Made by a program: the position numbers and the translations under genes. Of a stretch of DNA of 64,000 bases, positions 26,178 to 34,719 are shown in pieces (position 1 is the stretch's first letter; every line of letters begins with the position of its first letter). The DNA comes from Paenibacillus sp. R14(2021) (lineage in GTDB: Bacteria; Bacillota; Bacilli; Paenibacillales; Paenibacillaceae). Under the pieces are notes generated by a model that made no database searches, was not told the origin of the DNA, and saw only the letters and a list, made by a program, of their open reading frames with translations. The stretch covers positions 3,034,501 to 3,098,500 of the forward strand of contig NZ_CP080269.1 of assembly GCF_019431355.1 (NCBI RefSeq), read 5' to 3'.

Positions 26178-27355
26178 CAACAACGCTCCTGACCGCCAAA
26201 ATGATTATACCCGCGCTTCACAAGCGGCTCGCGCCGCGAAGCGGCGGAGCTGCCGCGTCCGTCACTGCCGTTTCCGCGGCCTTCAAGGTCGCGGATCAGT
26301 TCAACGGCGGGAGGACCCTGCCCCGCCTCGCCGATAAAGAACATCGGCAGGCCCGCCGCTTCCAGCTCGGCCTTCGCGGCAGCCGCATCCTCGGCAGCGA
26401 TCGTGCCGAGCAGCACGTAGTCTTCGCCGCCGTAAAGGATCCACTCCAGCGGATCCTTGCCGACGCGATGCGCGTAAGCGGTCATGCTGCCGCTCTTCGG
26501 CAGCATGGACTCGCGGAGCGCGAGCGTCACGCCCGAAGCCTCGGCGATTTCCCAGGCTTCGCTGGCCAGTCCGTCGCTGACGTCATTCAGCGACGAGACC
26601 GTGCCGCGCGCGGCAAGCAGCGCCGCCGCGCGGACGGAAGGCGCCGGCCGGCGGTGCGCCAGCACCAGCGCCGCCGTGCCGGCCGCCTCTGCCGCGGCCA
26701 GCGGCACGGGCCCCGGCTGCGTGCTTGCCGCAGCCGGCGGCTCCTGCGGCGGCGGCATATCCGCGCCGCCGCCTACGCTCGGCTGCGCCGAAGGGGCCTC
26801 GCCGGCGGCGAGCAAGAAATGCAGACCGGCCGCGGACATCCCCGCAGCGCCGGTCACGAACACGGCGTCGCCGGGCTGCGCCCCCGCGCGGCGGATCGCC
26901 TTCCCGGCCGGGGCGGTGCCCACGACCGTAACGGCCACGACCAAGTGCAGCGGCGACGATGTCGTATCGCCGCCAACGACCGCGACGCCGTAATGCCCGG
27001 CGCACGCGTACAGCCCGTCGTACAGCCGGCGCACGCGCTCCGGCCCCCACGATCTCGGCACGCTGACCGATACCAGCGCGTGCCGGGGCTCGCCGCCCAT
27101 TGCCGCGATATCGCTCACATTCGCGGCAAGCGCCTTCCATCCGATGTCTTCCTCCGTCATCGTTGCGTCGTTGAAATGGATGGTCTCCACCATCGTGTCG
27201 ACCGCCAGCAGCCATTCCAGTCCGCCGGCTTCGCCCGGCGGCTGCCCGATAACTGCGGCATCGTCGCCGATGCCGAGCACAACGCCCTGCGCTTCCAGCA
27301 GCGACGGGCTCTGACGGCGCTCCGTCCAATGACGGATACGCGCAAACTCGTCCAC
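26177..27355 (-). CDS. thiL: Thiamine-monophosphate kinase ThiL with an Ala/Pro-rich insert
   Basis: 392 residues against about 330 usual. Family blocks: IGDDAAVI (28-35), [13 protein letters not shown] with the metal/ATP aspartate, LSVPR-type strand [30 protein letters not shown] and [11 protein letters not shown]. ThiL phosphorylates thiamine monophosphate to thiamine pyrophosphate. The additional length is mostly a low-complexity insert of about 50 residues ([20 protein letters not shown] and following) between [10 protein letters not shown] and ALVLAHRRP, coded by very GC-rich DNA; the active-site blocks are intact. First gene of the tsaE-tsaB-rimI-tsaD operon, as ydiA is in B. subtilis. 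Confidence 0.94.
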   Translation of the reverse strand: MDEFARIRHWTERRQSPSLLEAQGVVLGIGDDAAVIGQPPGEAGGLEWLLAVDTMVETIHFNDATMTEEDIGWKALAANVSDIAAMGGEPRHALVSVSVPRSWGPERVRRLYDGLYACAGHYGVAVVGGDTTSSPLHLVVAVTVVGTAPAGKAIRRAGAQPGDAVFVTGAAGMSAAGLHFLLAAGEAPSAQPSVGGGADMPPPQEPPAAASTQPGPVPLAAAEAAGTAALVLAHRRPAPSVRAAALLAARGTVSSLNDVSDGLASEAWEIAEASGVTLALRESMLPKSGSMTAYAHRVGKDPLEWILYGGEDYVLLGTIAAEDAAAAKAELEAAGLPMFFIGEAGQGPPAVELIRDLEGRGNGSDGRGSSAASRREPLVKRGYNHFGGQERC

Positions 27356-27437
27356 CTGACAACCTCCCGCGGCTGTTTCTCTCGCAGCCCTCTAATTGAC
27401 CTTATTATATCGGTCAGCCCGCATACCCGCAACAAAT

Positions 27438-27474
27438 GAGGCAAGGCTGTGCTTATCCCGCACTGCCTTGCCTC
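27438..27474. terminator. Terminator between yitT-like gene and thiL
   Basis: GAGGCAAGGC-T-GTGC and GCAC-T-GCCTTGCCTC pair around TTATCCC. T-rich sequence follows on both strands (TATTTTTG rightward, ATTTGTTG leftward). Confidence 0.75.
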
Positions 27475-27526
27475 TATTTTTGCCCGCCAGCCGTTCATGC
27501 AGACGCTTCTGCCCGCCAGTCTAAGG

Positions 27527-28393
27527 TTAGTGAATATCCCGCTTCTTGAAGCGGCCGCCTTTCACATCGTGAATGTTGCCAACGGCGAGGAAGGCAGCAG
27601 GATCCAGCTCCTGCACGATCGATTTCATCTTCGCCTCTTCCAATCGCGTGATGACGCAGAAGATGACGCGTTTCACCCCGCCGGAGTAAGCGCCTTCGCC
27701 TTGCAGATACGTCACGCCGCGGCCCAGCCGATTCATGATGGCATCGCCGATCTCCTTCGCTTCCTCGCTGATGATCCAGACCGACTTCGACTGGTCGAAG
27801 CCCTCCAAAGTGACATCGATCATTTTGAATGCGATGTAGTAGGCAATCAACGAGTACATCGCGCTGTCCCAAGAGAAGACGAAGCCCGCGCTGCCGAGAA
27901 TGAATAAATTGAAGAACATGACGATCTCGCCGACGGAGAAGGGTGTTTTCTTCGTGAATAGAATCGCGATGATTTCCGTACCGTCCAGCGAGCCGCCGAA
28001 CCGGATGACGAGACCGACCCCGATCCCGAGAATGACTCCGCCGATAACGGGCGCGAGGAAGGTGCTGTACGTGAGTGCTTGCACGGGATGCAGCAGCGTC
28101 GTGCCGATCGACATCACCGATACGCCGTATAACGTAGATAGGGCAAACGTCTTACCGATTTGCTTATAACCGATAATGAGAAACGGAACGTTAAGCAAGA
28201 ACAAGAAGAGGCCGAGAGGCACGTGCGTGACTTTGGACAAAATAATCGATATCCCGACAATGCCGCCGTCGATGATATTGTTCGGAACGAGAAATATTTC
28301 AAGAGCAACCGATACGAGCGCCGCACCGATCGTAATAAATACGATCCGCCGCAGCAGTTCAAGCTTTGTGATCTTATAATGCTGTTTCGCCAT
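27527..28393 (-). CDS. YitT family membrane protein (DUF161 + DUF2179)
   Basis: 288 residues. The N-terminal two thirds hold five to six membrane segments with the repeated GGSLDGTEIIAILF / IIDGGIVGISIIL motif of the YitT family. The last 80 residues are the soluble DUF2179 domain (SVWIISEEAKEIGDAIMNRL, RGVTYLQGEGAYSGG, VIFCVITRLE). The DUF2179 domain is related to PII-like ligand-binding folds; the family's physiological role is not settled. ATG after GGGGGAGAAGAT. Monocistronic, ending in the hairpin shared with thiL. Confidence 0.9.
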   Translation of the reverse strand: MAKQHYKITKLELLRRIVFITIGAALVSVALEIFLVPNNIIDGGIVGISIILSKVTHVPLGLFLFLLNVPFLIIGYKQIGKTFALSTLYGVSVMSIGTTLLHPVQALTYSTFLAPVIGGVILGIGVGLVIRFGGSLDGTEIIAILFTKKTPFSVGEIVMFFNLFILGSAGFVFSWDSAMYSLIAYYIAFKMIDVTLEGFDQSKSVWIISEEAKEIGDAIMNRLGRGVTYLQGEGAYSGGVKRVIFCVITRLEEAKMKSIVQELDPAAFLAVGNIHDVKGGRFKKRDIH

Positions 28394-28580
28394 ATCTTCT
28401 CCCCCTTAATGCTGAATGGCTAAATTTCAGCTTCTTCTTCCATTATAACGGAAATTAGCTCAATTACAAAATGAAACCGCTTATTATCGCGTTCTTTTTA
28501 ATACTTTAATCGCGTTATCTTCAATTATCATTCAATTCTTACATGCATTCTCTCGACTGTCGGAGCAGCGGCAGCAAAAA

Positions 28581-28613
28581 AGAACCCCAAGCACCTGCGG
28601 TGCCTGAGGTTCT
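28581..28613 (-). terminator. Terminator of sspH
   Basis: On the minus strand AGAACCTCAGGCACC and GGTGCTTGGGGTTCT pair with two mismatches around GCA, followed by TTTTTTG. Confidence 0.85.
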
Positions 28614-28622
28614 GAACGGGTC

Positions 28623-28811
28623 TTACTCTTCGCCTTCTTCTTTCAGGCGGTCGATCGAAACAGTCAGCGTATTGAGCGGGTCTGAGCCTACCTGCACCGT
28701 CGCCATACCGTTCGTTTCATCCACGTTCTCGATCCAGACGGAATCTTCGCCCAGTTGAACGGCGAACGTGTCCTTCGAGTTGTAAATCTCCATTGCGCGC
28801 TGCGTCTTCAT
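28623..28811 (-). CDS. sspH: H-type small acid-soluble spore protein
   Basis: 62 residues beginning MKTQRAMEIYNSKDTFAVQL, then GEDSVWIENVDETNGMATVQV and an LKEEGEE tail. The start (M--QRA-EI--S-D---V) and the V-I--VDE--G-A-V block match the SspH family of minor spore proteins made in the forespore. It is direct evidence that the organism sporulates. The ATG follows AAGGAGTAGGAC, three bases after the stop of the small upstream gene, so the two are one transcript. Confidence 0.85.
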   Translation of the reverse strand: MKTQRAMEIYNSKDTFAVQLGEDSVWIENVDETNGMATVQVGSDPLNTLTVSIDRLKEEGEE

Positions 28812-28814
28812 GTC

Positions 28815-29000
28815 CTACTCCTTCGCTTCGATCTCCATCGTATCCGTCGTGGTTTCTTCAATTAACCCGTTGTCCAAGGTGACTTGGCCGCCGCCCAAGC
28901 CTTCATTCACCATTCGGTCGATATCCATAAAAAAATCATCGCGGCCTTCGTGTTTCTTGTCATTACTCGATCCCGTCGGGGAATTGCCGGCCTCAATCAT
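28815..29000 (-). CDS. Small acidic protein of unknown function, cotranscribed with sspH
   Basis: 61 residues, strongly acidic: MIEAGNSPTGSSNDKKHEGR, DDFFMDIDRMVNEGLGGGQV, then a Glu/Thr-rich end (GLIEETTTDTMEIEAKE). The strong AAGGAGGTG ribosome site and the three-base gap to sspH mark it as real. No membrane segment, no Cys, no known domain. Its linkage to a forespore gene suggests a role in sporulation or germination, but nothing in the sequence proves this. Confidence 0.75.
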   Translation of the reverse strand: MIEAGNSPTGSSNDKKHEGRDDFFMDIDRMVNEGLGGGQVTLDNGLIEETTTDTMEIEAKE

Positions 29001-29126
29001 TTCAACACCTCCTTATGATGATTGATTGTTGTGCTACCCGAAAATATGCCCGAAAGGGCTTAACTTCATGCACTTGGGGAACACTAGGAGTAAATAAAGC
29101 GCCATCCAAAAGGAGAGGACCCGATT

Positions 29127-30065
29127 ATGCATACCGTTTGGAAAGGGGCCGTCAGCTTCGGTCTCGTGCATGTGCCCGTTAAGATGTTTTCCGCCACGGA
29201 GGACAAGGATATTTCGATGAAGCTGATCCACCGGACGTGCGGCAGCAACGTTTCCTACATCCGCAAATGCCCAACCTGCGAGGTCGAGGTCGAATGGGAC
29301 GATATCGTCAAAGGCTATGAATACGAGAAAGGCCGTTACGTCTTGTTCGAGAAGGACGAGCTGGAGCAGCTGTCGGGGGAAGTCACGAAGACAATCAACA
29401 TTCTGGACTTCGTCGCGCTGGAGGAAATCGATCCCGTCTATTTTCAGAAAACCTACTACCTCTCACCCGACCAAGCAGGCAGCAATGCTTATAACCTGCT
29501 GCTCGAAGCGATGCGCCAGTCGGGGCGAATCGGTATCGCCAAGGTATCCATCCGTTCCAAGAGCTCGCTCGCGGCCATTCGTATCATTGACGACTGCCTG
29601 GCCATGGAAACGATTTTCTACCCCGACGAAATCCGGCCCGTCAGCCTAGTACCCGGGCTCCCGGAAAGCGTCAATGTGAACGAGAAGGAACTGATGATGG
29701 CCCGGATGCTCATCGAGCAGCTGTCCACTCCCTTCGAACCGGCCAAATACACCGACGATTACAGAACGAGACTGATGGACCTCATCCAGCATAAGATTAC
29801 AGGCGAGGAAGTATCGATTGCGCCCGAGCAGCAGCGGACGAACGTGCTCGATCTTATGGCGGCGCTTCAAGCCTCTCTGGAAGCGGTCAAGCTGGCGCCG
29901 GACGCGCCGGGCGGACTCGATACGGGTACCGCGGCGCCAGCGGCCGCCTATACGAGTTCGGAGCAGGCGGGTTCCGATGGGGTAAGCGGCAGTGACGGGG
30001 CAGCGACAACCAAGGTAAAAACACCCCGCGCGCGCAAACCGAAGAAAGAAGAAACGGTGTCGTAA
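29127..30065 (+). CDS. ku: Non-homologous end-joining protein Ku
   Basis: 312 residues. MHTVWKGAVSFGLVHVPVKM opens the Ku core, followed by LIHRTCGSNVSYIRKCPTCE with a CxxC pair, YEYEKGRYVLFEKDELEQL, FQKTYYLSPD, and the long arm to RMLIEQL. After the core (about residue 255) comes a flexible Ala/Gly-rich stretch and a basic tail (KTPRARKPKKEE), as in other bacterial Ku proteins that use it to bind DNA. Ku homodimers thread onto double-strand breaks and recruit LigD. ATG after AAAAGGAGAGG. The ligase gene follows immediately, so this is an NHEJ operon, in Bacillus linked to spore DNA repair. Confidence 0.95.
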   Translation: MHTVWKGAVSFGLVHVPVKMFSATEDKDISMKLIHRTCGSNVSYIRKCPTCEVEVEWDDIVKGYEYEKGRYVLFEKDELEQLSGEVTKTINILDFVALEEIDPVYFQKTYYLSPDQAGSNAYNLLLEAMRQSGRIGIAKVSIRSKSSLAAIRIIDDCLAMETIFYPDEIRPVSLVPGLPESVNVNEKELMMARMLIEQLSTPFEPAKYTDDYRTRLMDLIQHKITGEEVSIAPEQQRTNVLDLMAALQASLEAVKLAPDAPGGLDTGTAAPAAAYTSSEQAGSDGVSGSDGAATTKVKTPRARKPKKEETVS

Positions 30066-31238
30066 ATGGAGCATTGGTCGGAAACCTCGCCCGAGCAGCT
30101 GCAACCGCACGCCGGGCTTGCAGCCGAAGATTTCGCCATCCCGCTTCCAGCCGAGCCCATGGCTCCCGTCTCTGCAGAAGAGCTTCCAGCCGGCGACGAT
30201 TGGGGCTATCAGCTGAAATGGGACGGAGTTCGCATACTAGCCCGGCTGAATGGGCACGGGCACGTGGAGCTGTTCTCGCGCAAGCTGTATTTGAAGAACG
30301 GTACGTATCCCGAAATCAAAGGACTGCTGGAATCGAAGGCCGCCGCGCTCGGCTCCTGCTTGCTTGACGGCGAGATCGTCTGGTGGGACGGCGTGCGGCC
30401 GAGCTTCCAGCATGTGCTGAAACGGGAAAGGTCCCGCGGCCTCCGGCAGCCGCTGCCCCCGCAAGCGGACCAGCCGCAGACGGTACGCCCCGCTCCAGTG
30501 CAGGCGATGCCGGCGGAGGCTGGTTCGGTACCCCCCGATCCCGCCGGAGTGCAGAACGTGGAGCTGCTTGATAGCTCTTCCGTTCCTGCCCAGCCTTCAA
30601 GCGTATCGCATGCTTTGGCCAAACCGGGCGGCGCACTCGTCTATGTGCTCTTTGATCTGCTCGCCGACGAGACCGGTGATCTGCGTCAGCTTCCCTATAA
30701 GGAGCGCCACCTCAGGCTAACTGCCAAATGCGCTGCGATATCCGGCGATCCCCGGCTGCTTGTCACCGATTTGTTTCAAGACGGCGAAGCGCTCTGGGAT
30801 TGGGTTGAACGCAGCGGCTGGGAGGGCGTCGTGAGCAAGCGGCTGTCTAGTCCTTACCGTGAAGGCAAGAAGCACCGCGACTGGCTGAAGAAAAAGACAG
30901 CGATTATGTTGGACGTCGATATCGTCGGATTGAAGTGGCGTGGCGGCATCATTGCTAGTCTCGTCATGGAGTATGAAGGCGATTATCTCGGCAGCGTATC
31001 GCTTGGCCTAAACGAAGCGCTCCGCAAGGTGCTAGCTGCCACGTTCCGTCCGCAGCATTCGCATCTCGCCGTCGTCGCCTGTCCGTTTGCGGCAGTCCCT
31101 GAGGATCTGAAGCGCGAGAACGTGCAGTGGCTGTCGATGCCGTTCCGTTGCCGGGTTACGGGGCTGGAGCGCACGTCCGCCGGGCAGCTGCGCCATCCTA
31201 AGCTGGTCACTTTCCTCCCGAAGGAGGGCTTGTCTTGA
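30066..31238 (+). CDS. ligD: ATP-dependent DNA ligase (LigD ligase module)
   Basis: 390 residues, starting right after the Ku stop. Motif I is QLKWDGVR with the adenylated Lys51; LLDGEIV is motif III, VYVLFDLL motif IIIa, WEGVVSKR motif IV and WLKKKTAIMLDVDIVG around motif V. An OB-fold ends the chain. Between LKRERSRG and GGALVYVLFDLL lies an unusual insert of about 70 residues rich in Pro/Gln/Val. In most Bacillus LigD proteins ligase and polymerase are one chain; here the polymerase is a separate, overlapping gene. No nuclease (phosphoesterase) domain is present. It seals ends held by Ku. Confidence 0.92.
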   Translation: MEHWSETSPEQLQPHAGLAAEDFAIPLPAEPMAPVSAEELPAGDDWGYQLKWDGVRILARLNGHGHVELFSRKLYLKNGTYPEIKGLLESKAAALGSCLLDGEIVWWDGVRPSFQHVLKRERSRGLRQPLPPQADQPQTVRPAPVQAMPAEAGSVPPDPAGVQNVELLDSSSVPAQPSSVSHALAKPGGALVYVLFDLLADETGDLRQLPYKERHLRLTAKCAAISGDPRLLVTDLFQDGEALWDWVERSGWEGVVSKRLSSPYREGKKHRDWLKKKTAIMLDVDIVGLKWRGGIIASLVMEYEGDYLGSVSLGLNEALRKVLAATFRPQHSHLAVVACPFAAVPEDLKRENVQWLSMPFRCRVTGLERTSAGQLRHPKLVTFLPKEGLS

Positions 31239-32134
31239 GCCGCGCTGTGAAAGGCACCATTCTTATCGAAGGGCATGAGCTGACCGTCACCAATCCCGAG
31301 AAGCTGCTCTGGCCGGAGATGGGCATCACGAAGGCGATCTTCCTGCAGCGGCTCGCCGCACTGTCTCCTTGGCTGCTGAAGCACTGCCAGGACCGGCTGC
31401 TGACAACGATCCGGTTTCCCGACGGCGTGACGGGAAAATCCTTCTATCAGAAGAACTGTCCCTCTCCCGCACCGCCGTTCGTGGAGACCGTAACAAGAGA
31501 AGCGATCTCCTACGTCAAGCTTGCTTCCCTGCCGGTCCTGCTTTGGCTCGGCAATTTGGCTTGCCTGGAATATCACGCTTCCTTTGACCGGGTCAGCGAT
31601 CCACCGCATCCTACGGAATGGGTGCTCGATCTCGATCCTTCTTTGGAGGAAGAGCCGCGGATCATGGAAGCTGCCCTTATAGCGGGAGACTTGCTGCGCT
31701 CGCTCGGCATCCCTTCCACGCCTAAGACCTCCGGCGCCACCGGCGTTCAGCTCATTGTGCCCCTGGTGCAGGAGCTGACCTTCGACGAGCTGCGACGCAT
31801 CGGCGAATTCGTTGGCACCTATCTGGCGGACAAGCACCCGAAGCTGTTCACGGTGGAGCGGCTCAAGAAGCATCGGGGCGACCTCATCTACGTCGATTAT
31901 TTGCAGCATTACCAAGGCAAGACGATCATCGCCCCCTATTCGCCGCGGGCACGCGCGCGCGCCAGTGTCTCCACGCCGCTTCACTGGGACGAAGTGCGCC
32001 GCGGGGCGGCAATCACGGACTATCACCTGCTCAATATCGAAGCGCGTCTGCAGCGTGAAGGCGATCTGCTGGACCTCGTTCCGCCGCAGTCGCTGCGGTC
32101 GATTCTTACGTTTATCACCAGCGGCAGAAGGTGA
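31235..32134 (+). CDS. LigD polymerase domain protein (NHEJ primase-polymerase)
   Basis: 299 residues forming an entire LigD-type polymerase domain: LTVTNPEKLLWPEMGITKA start, TTIRFPDGVTGKSFYQKN, WVLDLDPS with the catalytic aspartate pair (DLD), TSGATGVQLIVPL, RLKKHRGDLIYVDYLQH and APYSPRARARASVSTPLHWD. It adds nucleotides, preferably ribonucleotides, at broken ends before ligation. TTG start, AAGGAGGG upstream; the first four bases overlap the ligase stop (TTGA), so the two modules are translated in coupled fashion and probably work as a complex with Ku. Confidence 0.93.
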   Translation: MSRAVKGTILIEGHELTVTNPEKLLWPEMGITKAIFLQRLAALSPWLLKHCQDRLLTTIRFPDGVTGKSFYQKNCPSPAPPFVETVTREAISYVKLASLPVLLWLGNLACLEYHASFDRVSDPPHPTEWVLDLDPSLEEEPRIMEAALIAGDLLRSLGIPSTPKTSGATGVQLIVPLVQELTFDELRRIGEFVGTYLADKHPKLFTVERLKKHRGDLIYVDYLQHYQGKTIIAPYSPRARARASVSTPLHWDEVRRGAAITDYHLLNIEARLQREGDLLDLVPPQSLRSILTFITSGRR

Positions 32135-32193
32135 ACGGCCTTTGGACCAGATTGAGTCCTGAAGTTCGGACCGCCTTGCTCGCTTCCTGCAAA

Positions 32194-32228
32194 AAAGGCG
32201 TTCCGAATATCATGTTCGGAACGCCTTT
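32194..32228. terminator. Bidirectional terminator after the NHEJ operon
   Basis: AAGGCGTTCCGAA and TTCGGAACGCCTT (13 bp, perfect) around TATCATG. A-run before and T after, so it serves both the NHEJ operon and the leftward MerR-SDR gene. Confidence 0.9.
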
Positions 32229-32271
32229 ATACATGCTTATTATAACGAGGCTCAGCTTCTGGCTGGTTCGC

Positions 32272-33642
32272 TCATGCGAGCGTTACGCCCATGTCGAACG
32301 TAACGCCTGTCATCGACTCGCTGAGCTTCCAAAGCCGCTCCGCCAAGCCCGGGTCCACCGCCCACGGAAGTACGCCGGCCATCACTTGGCCGAGTCCCTG
32401 CAAAGCTTCTCCCGGAATGATGTTTGCAATATCGCAATCCATGCAATACACCCCGCCTTTGCCTTCAAGCTGCGGGCTCGCCGCGCACCACACGCTCGTC
32501 GCCGCTCCCTGCGCTGTGGACTTGAATTCGCCGCTTGCCGCGTTCTTCTCTTCCTCCGACAAGTGACGCACCAAATCGGTCATGATTCTCCCAGGATGAA
32601 CGGAGAAGGCACGGACACCATGCGTATAGCCTAAACGGTCGAGCGCTACGGCAAAGAGCGCATTGGCCGATTTGGATTGGCCGTAAGCCTTCCATTTATC
32701 GTACGCCTGACGCTCAAAGTTAGGATCTTCGAAATCGACGCCTCCGAAACGAACGCCGGTTGACGAGACGGAGACGACTCGCGCATGCCCAGCCTGCTTC
32801 AACGCGGGCCACAGACGTGCCGTTAACTGGAAGTGCCCCAAATGATTAGTCGCGAATTGAGATTCATAGCCGCGCGCATCGCGCACAAGCGGCGGTGCCA
32901 TGATACCCGCGTTATTGATGAGCATATCCAGCTGCCGGCCGGTTCCCAAGAAACGCTGCGCGAACGCGTCGATGGAAGCCGGCTCGAACAGATCCAGCTC
33001 CTCCAGCTCCACGCGCGGAATGCCTGCAATCGAAGCGCTGGCTTTGCTCGGCGTACGCACGGGCACAATAACGGTTGCCCCTGCCTCAGCGAGCGCGCGT
33101 GTCGTCTCAAGGCCGACGCCTGAATATCCCCCTGTCACGATGGCGATTCGGCCGCTTAAATCCTGTCCCGCCAGTACTTCGCTCGCCGTTGTGCCTGCAC
33201 CGAAGCCTGATGAAATCGGCTCCTGTGCGGTTATCGTATAACCGCGGCTTCCTTCCAGCATGCCATCTCCTCCTAATCCCGATCGCGCCATCAATGCTTC
33301 AAAATGATTGAGCTTATAGCTCATCTCTTGCAGCGTCGCATTGATATCCTCTGCCTGCGCCTCGATTTCTTGTTTGTGCTTGTGAAGGATGGTATAGCAC
33401 GCCTCGTAATTTTGAGCTGCCGCCAGTGTCAGATACCGCTCGATATCCTTAAGCGGCATATGCGTCCTTTTAAGTCTTGCAATAAATGTGAATCGATTAA
33501 GGGCAAGCTGGTCATATTCCCGTTGACCGTTACCTGTGCGCTTCGCAGGCGGCATGAGCCCGATTTTCTCGTAATACCGAATGGTATCGTAGCTGAGACC
33601 TGTACGCTTCGAGATATCTGCAATTGAAAATATCGTTTCCAT
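32272..33642 (-). CDS. MerR regulator fused in frame to an SDR oxidoreductase
   Basis: 456 residues. Residues 1-75 are a MerR DNA-binding domain (FSIADISKRTGLSYDTIRYY, then EKIGLMPP, MPLKDIERYL), followed by a dimerisation helix to about 118. From about 138 to the end there is a complete short-chain dehydrogenase: TGGYSGVG (169-176), NNAG (242-245), SSTG (292-295), YGQSK (Y319-K323). The SDR part is a close paralogue of the next gene upstream. At the junction lies AGGAGGAG (33267-33274) five bases before an in-frame ATG (33261, Met128), a preserved ribosome site, so SDR alone may also be made. ATG start after AGAGGTGATCC. A one-base indel or sequencing error could equally explain the fusion. 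Confidence 0.85.
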   Translation of the reverse strand: METIFSIADISKRTGLSYDTIRYYEKIGLMPPAKRTGNGQREYDQLALNRFTFIARLKRTHMPLKDIERYLTLAAAQNYEACYTILHKHKQEIEAQAEDINATLQEMSYKLNHFEALMARSGLGGDGMLEGSRGYTITAQEPISSGFGAGTTASEVLAGQDLSGRIAIVTGGYSGVGLETTRALAEAGATVIVPVRTPSKASASIAGIPRVELEELDLFEPASIDAFAQRFLGTGRQLDMLINNAGIMAPPLVRDARGYESQFATNHLGHFQLTARLWPALKQAGHARVVSVSSTGVRFGGVDFEDPNFERQAYDKWKAYGQSKSANALFAVALDRLGYTHGVRAFSVHPGRIMTDLVRHLSEEEKNAASGEFKSTAQGAATSVWCAASPQLEGKGGVYCMDCDIANIIPGEALQGLGQVMAGVLPWAVDPGLAERLWKLSESMTGVTFDMGVTLA

Positions 33643-33705
33643 GGATCACCTCTGTCAATCTATTGTCTCCGGCCGATCGCGAAATTACCACTTTCCTGCT
33701 TTCAC

Positions 33706-34674
33706 TTATGCTTCGAACTTTACACCGGTCATCGCTTCGCTCAGCTTCCACAGCCGCTCCGCGAAGCCGGGATCGACTGCCCACGGCAGTACGCCGGTCA
33801 GCATTTGCCCAGTCCCCTGCAGCGTAAACTCGGGCATGATCTCGGCGATGTCGGCATCCAAACAGTACACCCCGCCTTTGCCTTCAAGCTGCGGGCTCGC
33901 CGCACACCATACGCTCGTCGCGGCTCCTTGTTCGGTCGTTTTGTATTCCCCGCCAATCGCAAGCTCGTCCTTCGTCAAGAATCGTCCCAGATCGGTCATA
34001 ATCCGGCCGGGATGGACCGAGAAGGCACGAACGCCATGCGCATGGCCCAGACGGTCAAGCTCGACAGCAAACAGCGCATTAGCGGATTTGGACTGACCAT
34101 ACGCCTTCCATTTCTGATACGTTTGATGCTCGAAGCTCGGATCGTCAAAATCAACGCCTCCAAAGCGGACGCCTGTCGAGGAGAGCGAGACAACCCGCGC
34201 GCTTCCTGCTTGTTTCAACGCCGGCCATAAGCGTACTGTTAATTGGAAGTGGCCCAGATGATTCGTCGCGAATTGGGATTCGTAGCCGCGCGCGTCGCGC
34301 TCAAGCGGCGGTGCCATGATACCCGCATTGTTGATGAGCATATCCAGCTGCCGGCCCGAGTCCAGAAACCGCTTCGCGAATGCGTCAATGGAAGCCGGAT
34401 CGATCAGATCCAGTTGTTCCAGCTCTACGCCATGGATATCGGCAATCGCAGCACGCGCTTTCTCAGGCGAACGAACGGGGGCGATGACTTTCGCCCCGGC
34501 TTCTGCCAACGCCCGAGTTGTCTCAAGTCCAAGACCGGCGTATCCGCCGGTCACAATCGCAATTTTGCCGCTTAGATCAAGACCTTCCAGCACCTCTCGT
34601 GCAGTAGTTGTCGGACCAAAGCCCGACGAGATCGGCTCCTGCGGTGTAGCTCTATAGGGTTGATTCGGCTGCAT
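33706..34674 (-). CDS. SDR family oxidoreductase
   Basis: 322 residues from ATG (a TTG two codons earlier is also possible; AGGAGG lies just upstream). The nucleotide site is TGGYAGLG, NNAG and SSTG follow, and the active site YGQSK gives the Tyr-Lys pair. The C-terminal half (WCAASPQLEGKGGVYCLDAD) is typical of the retinol-dehydrogenase-like/WW-oxidoreductase type. Substrate unknown. It is the first gene of a two-gene unit with the MerR-SDR fusion, 63 bases apart, and its promoter has the MerR layout (19-bp spacer containing a dyad), so the fusion protein is its probable regulator. Confidence 0.88.
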   Translation of the reverse strand: MQPNQPYRATPQEPISSGFGPTTTAREVLEGLDLSGKIAIVTGGYAGLGLETTRALAEAGAKVIAPVRSPEKARAAIADIHGVELEQLDLIDPASIDAFAKRFLDSGRQLDMLINNAGIMAPPLERDARGYESQFATNHLGHFQLTVRLWPALKQAGSARVVSLSSTGVRFGGVDFDDPSFEHQTYQKWKAYGQSKSANALFAVELDRLGHAHGVRAFSVHPGRIMTDLGRFLTKDELAIGGEYKTTEQGAATSVWCAASPQLEGKGGVYCLDADIAEIMPEFTLQGTGQMLTGVLPWAVDPGFAERLWKLSEAMTGVKFEA

Positions 34675-34719
34675 ATTCAAAATTCCTCCTCGTTGTTGTG
34701 GTACATATCTTACCTCTGC

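Noticed and set aside
24540..26745. Upstream extension of tsaD to a 395-codon frame
   Set aside because: The extra 52 codons lie inside rimI; the ATG at 24384 has a proper ribosome site and gives the normal TsaD length.
26072..27439. 455-codon frame opposite thiL and tsaE
   Set aside because: Arg/Ala-rich shadow caused by the GC-rich sequence; thiL, tsaE and their overlap are clear on the other strand.
29044..29090. Possible sigma-G promoter before ku (AACACTA near 29080)
   Set aside because: No matching -35 was found at 17-18 bases, so the call could not be supported.
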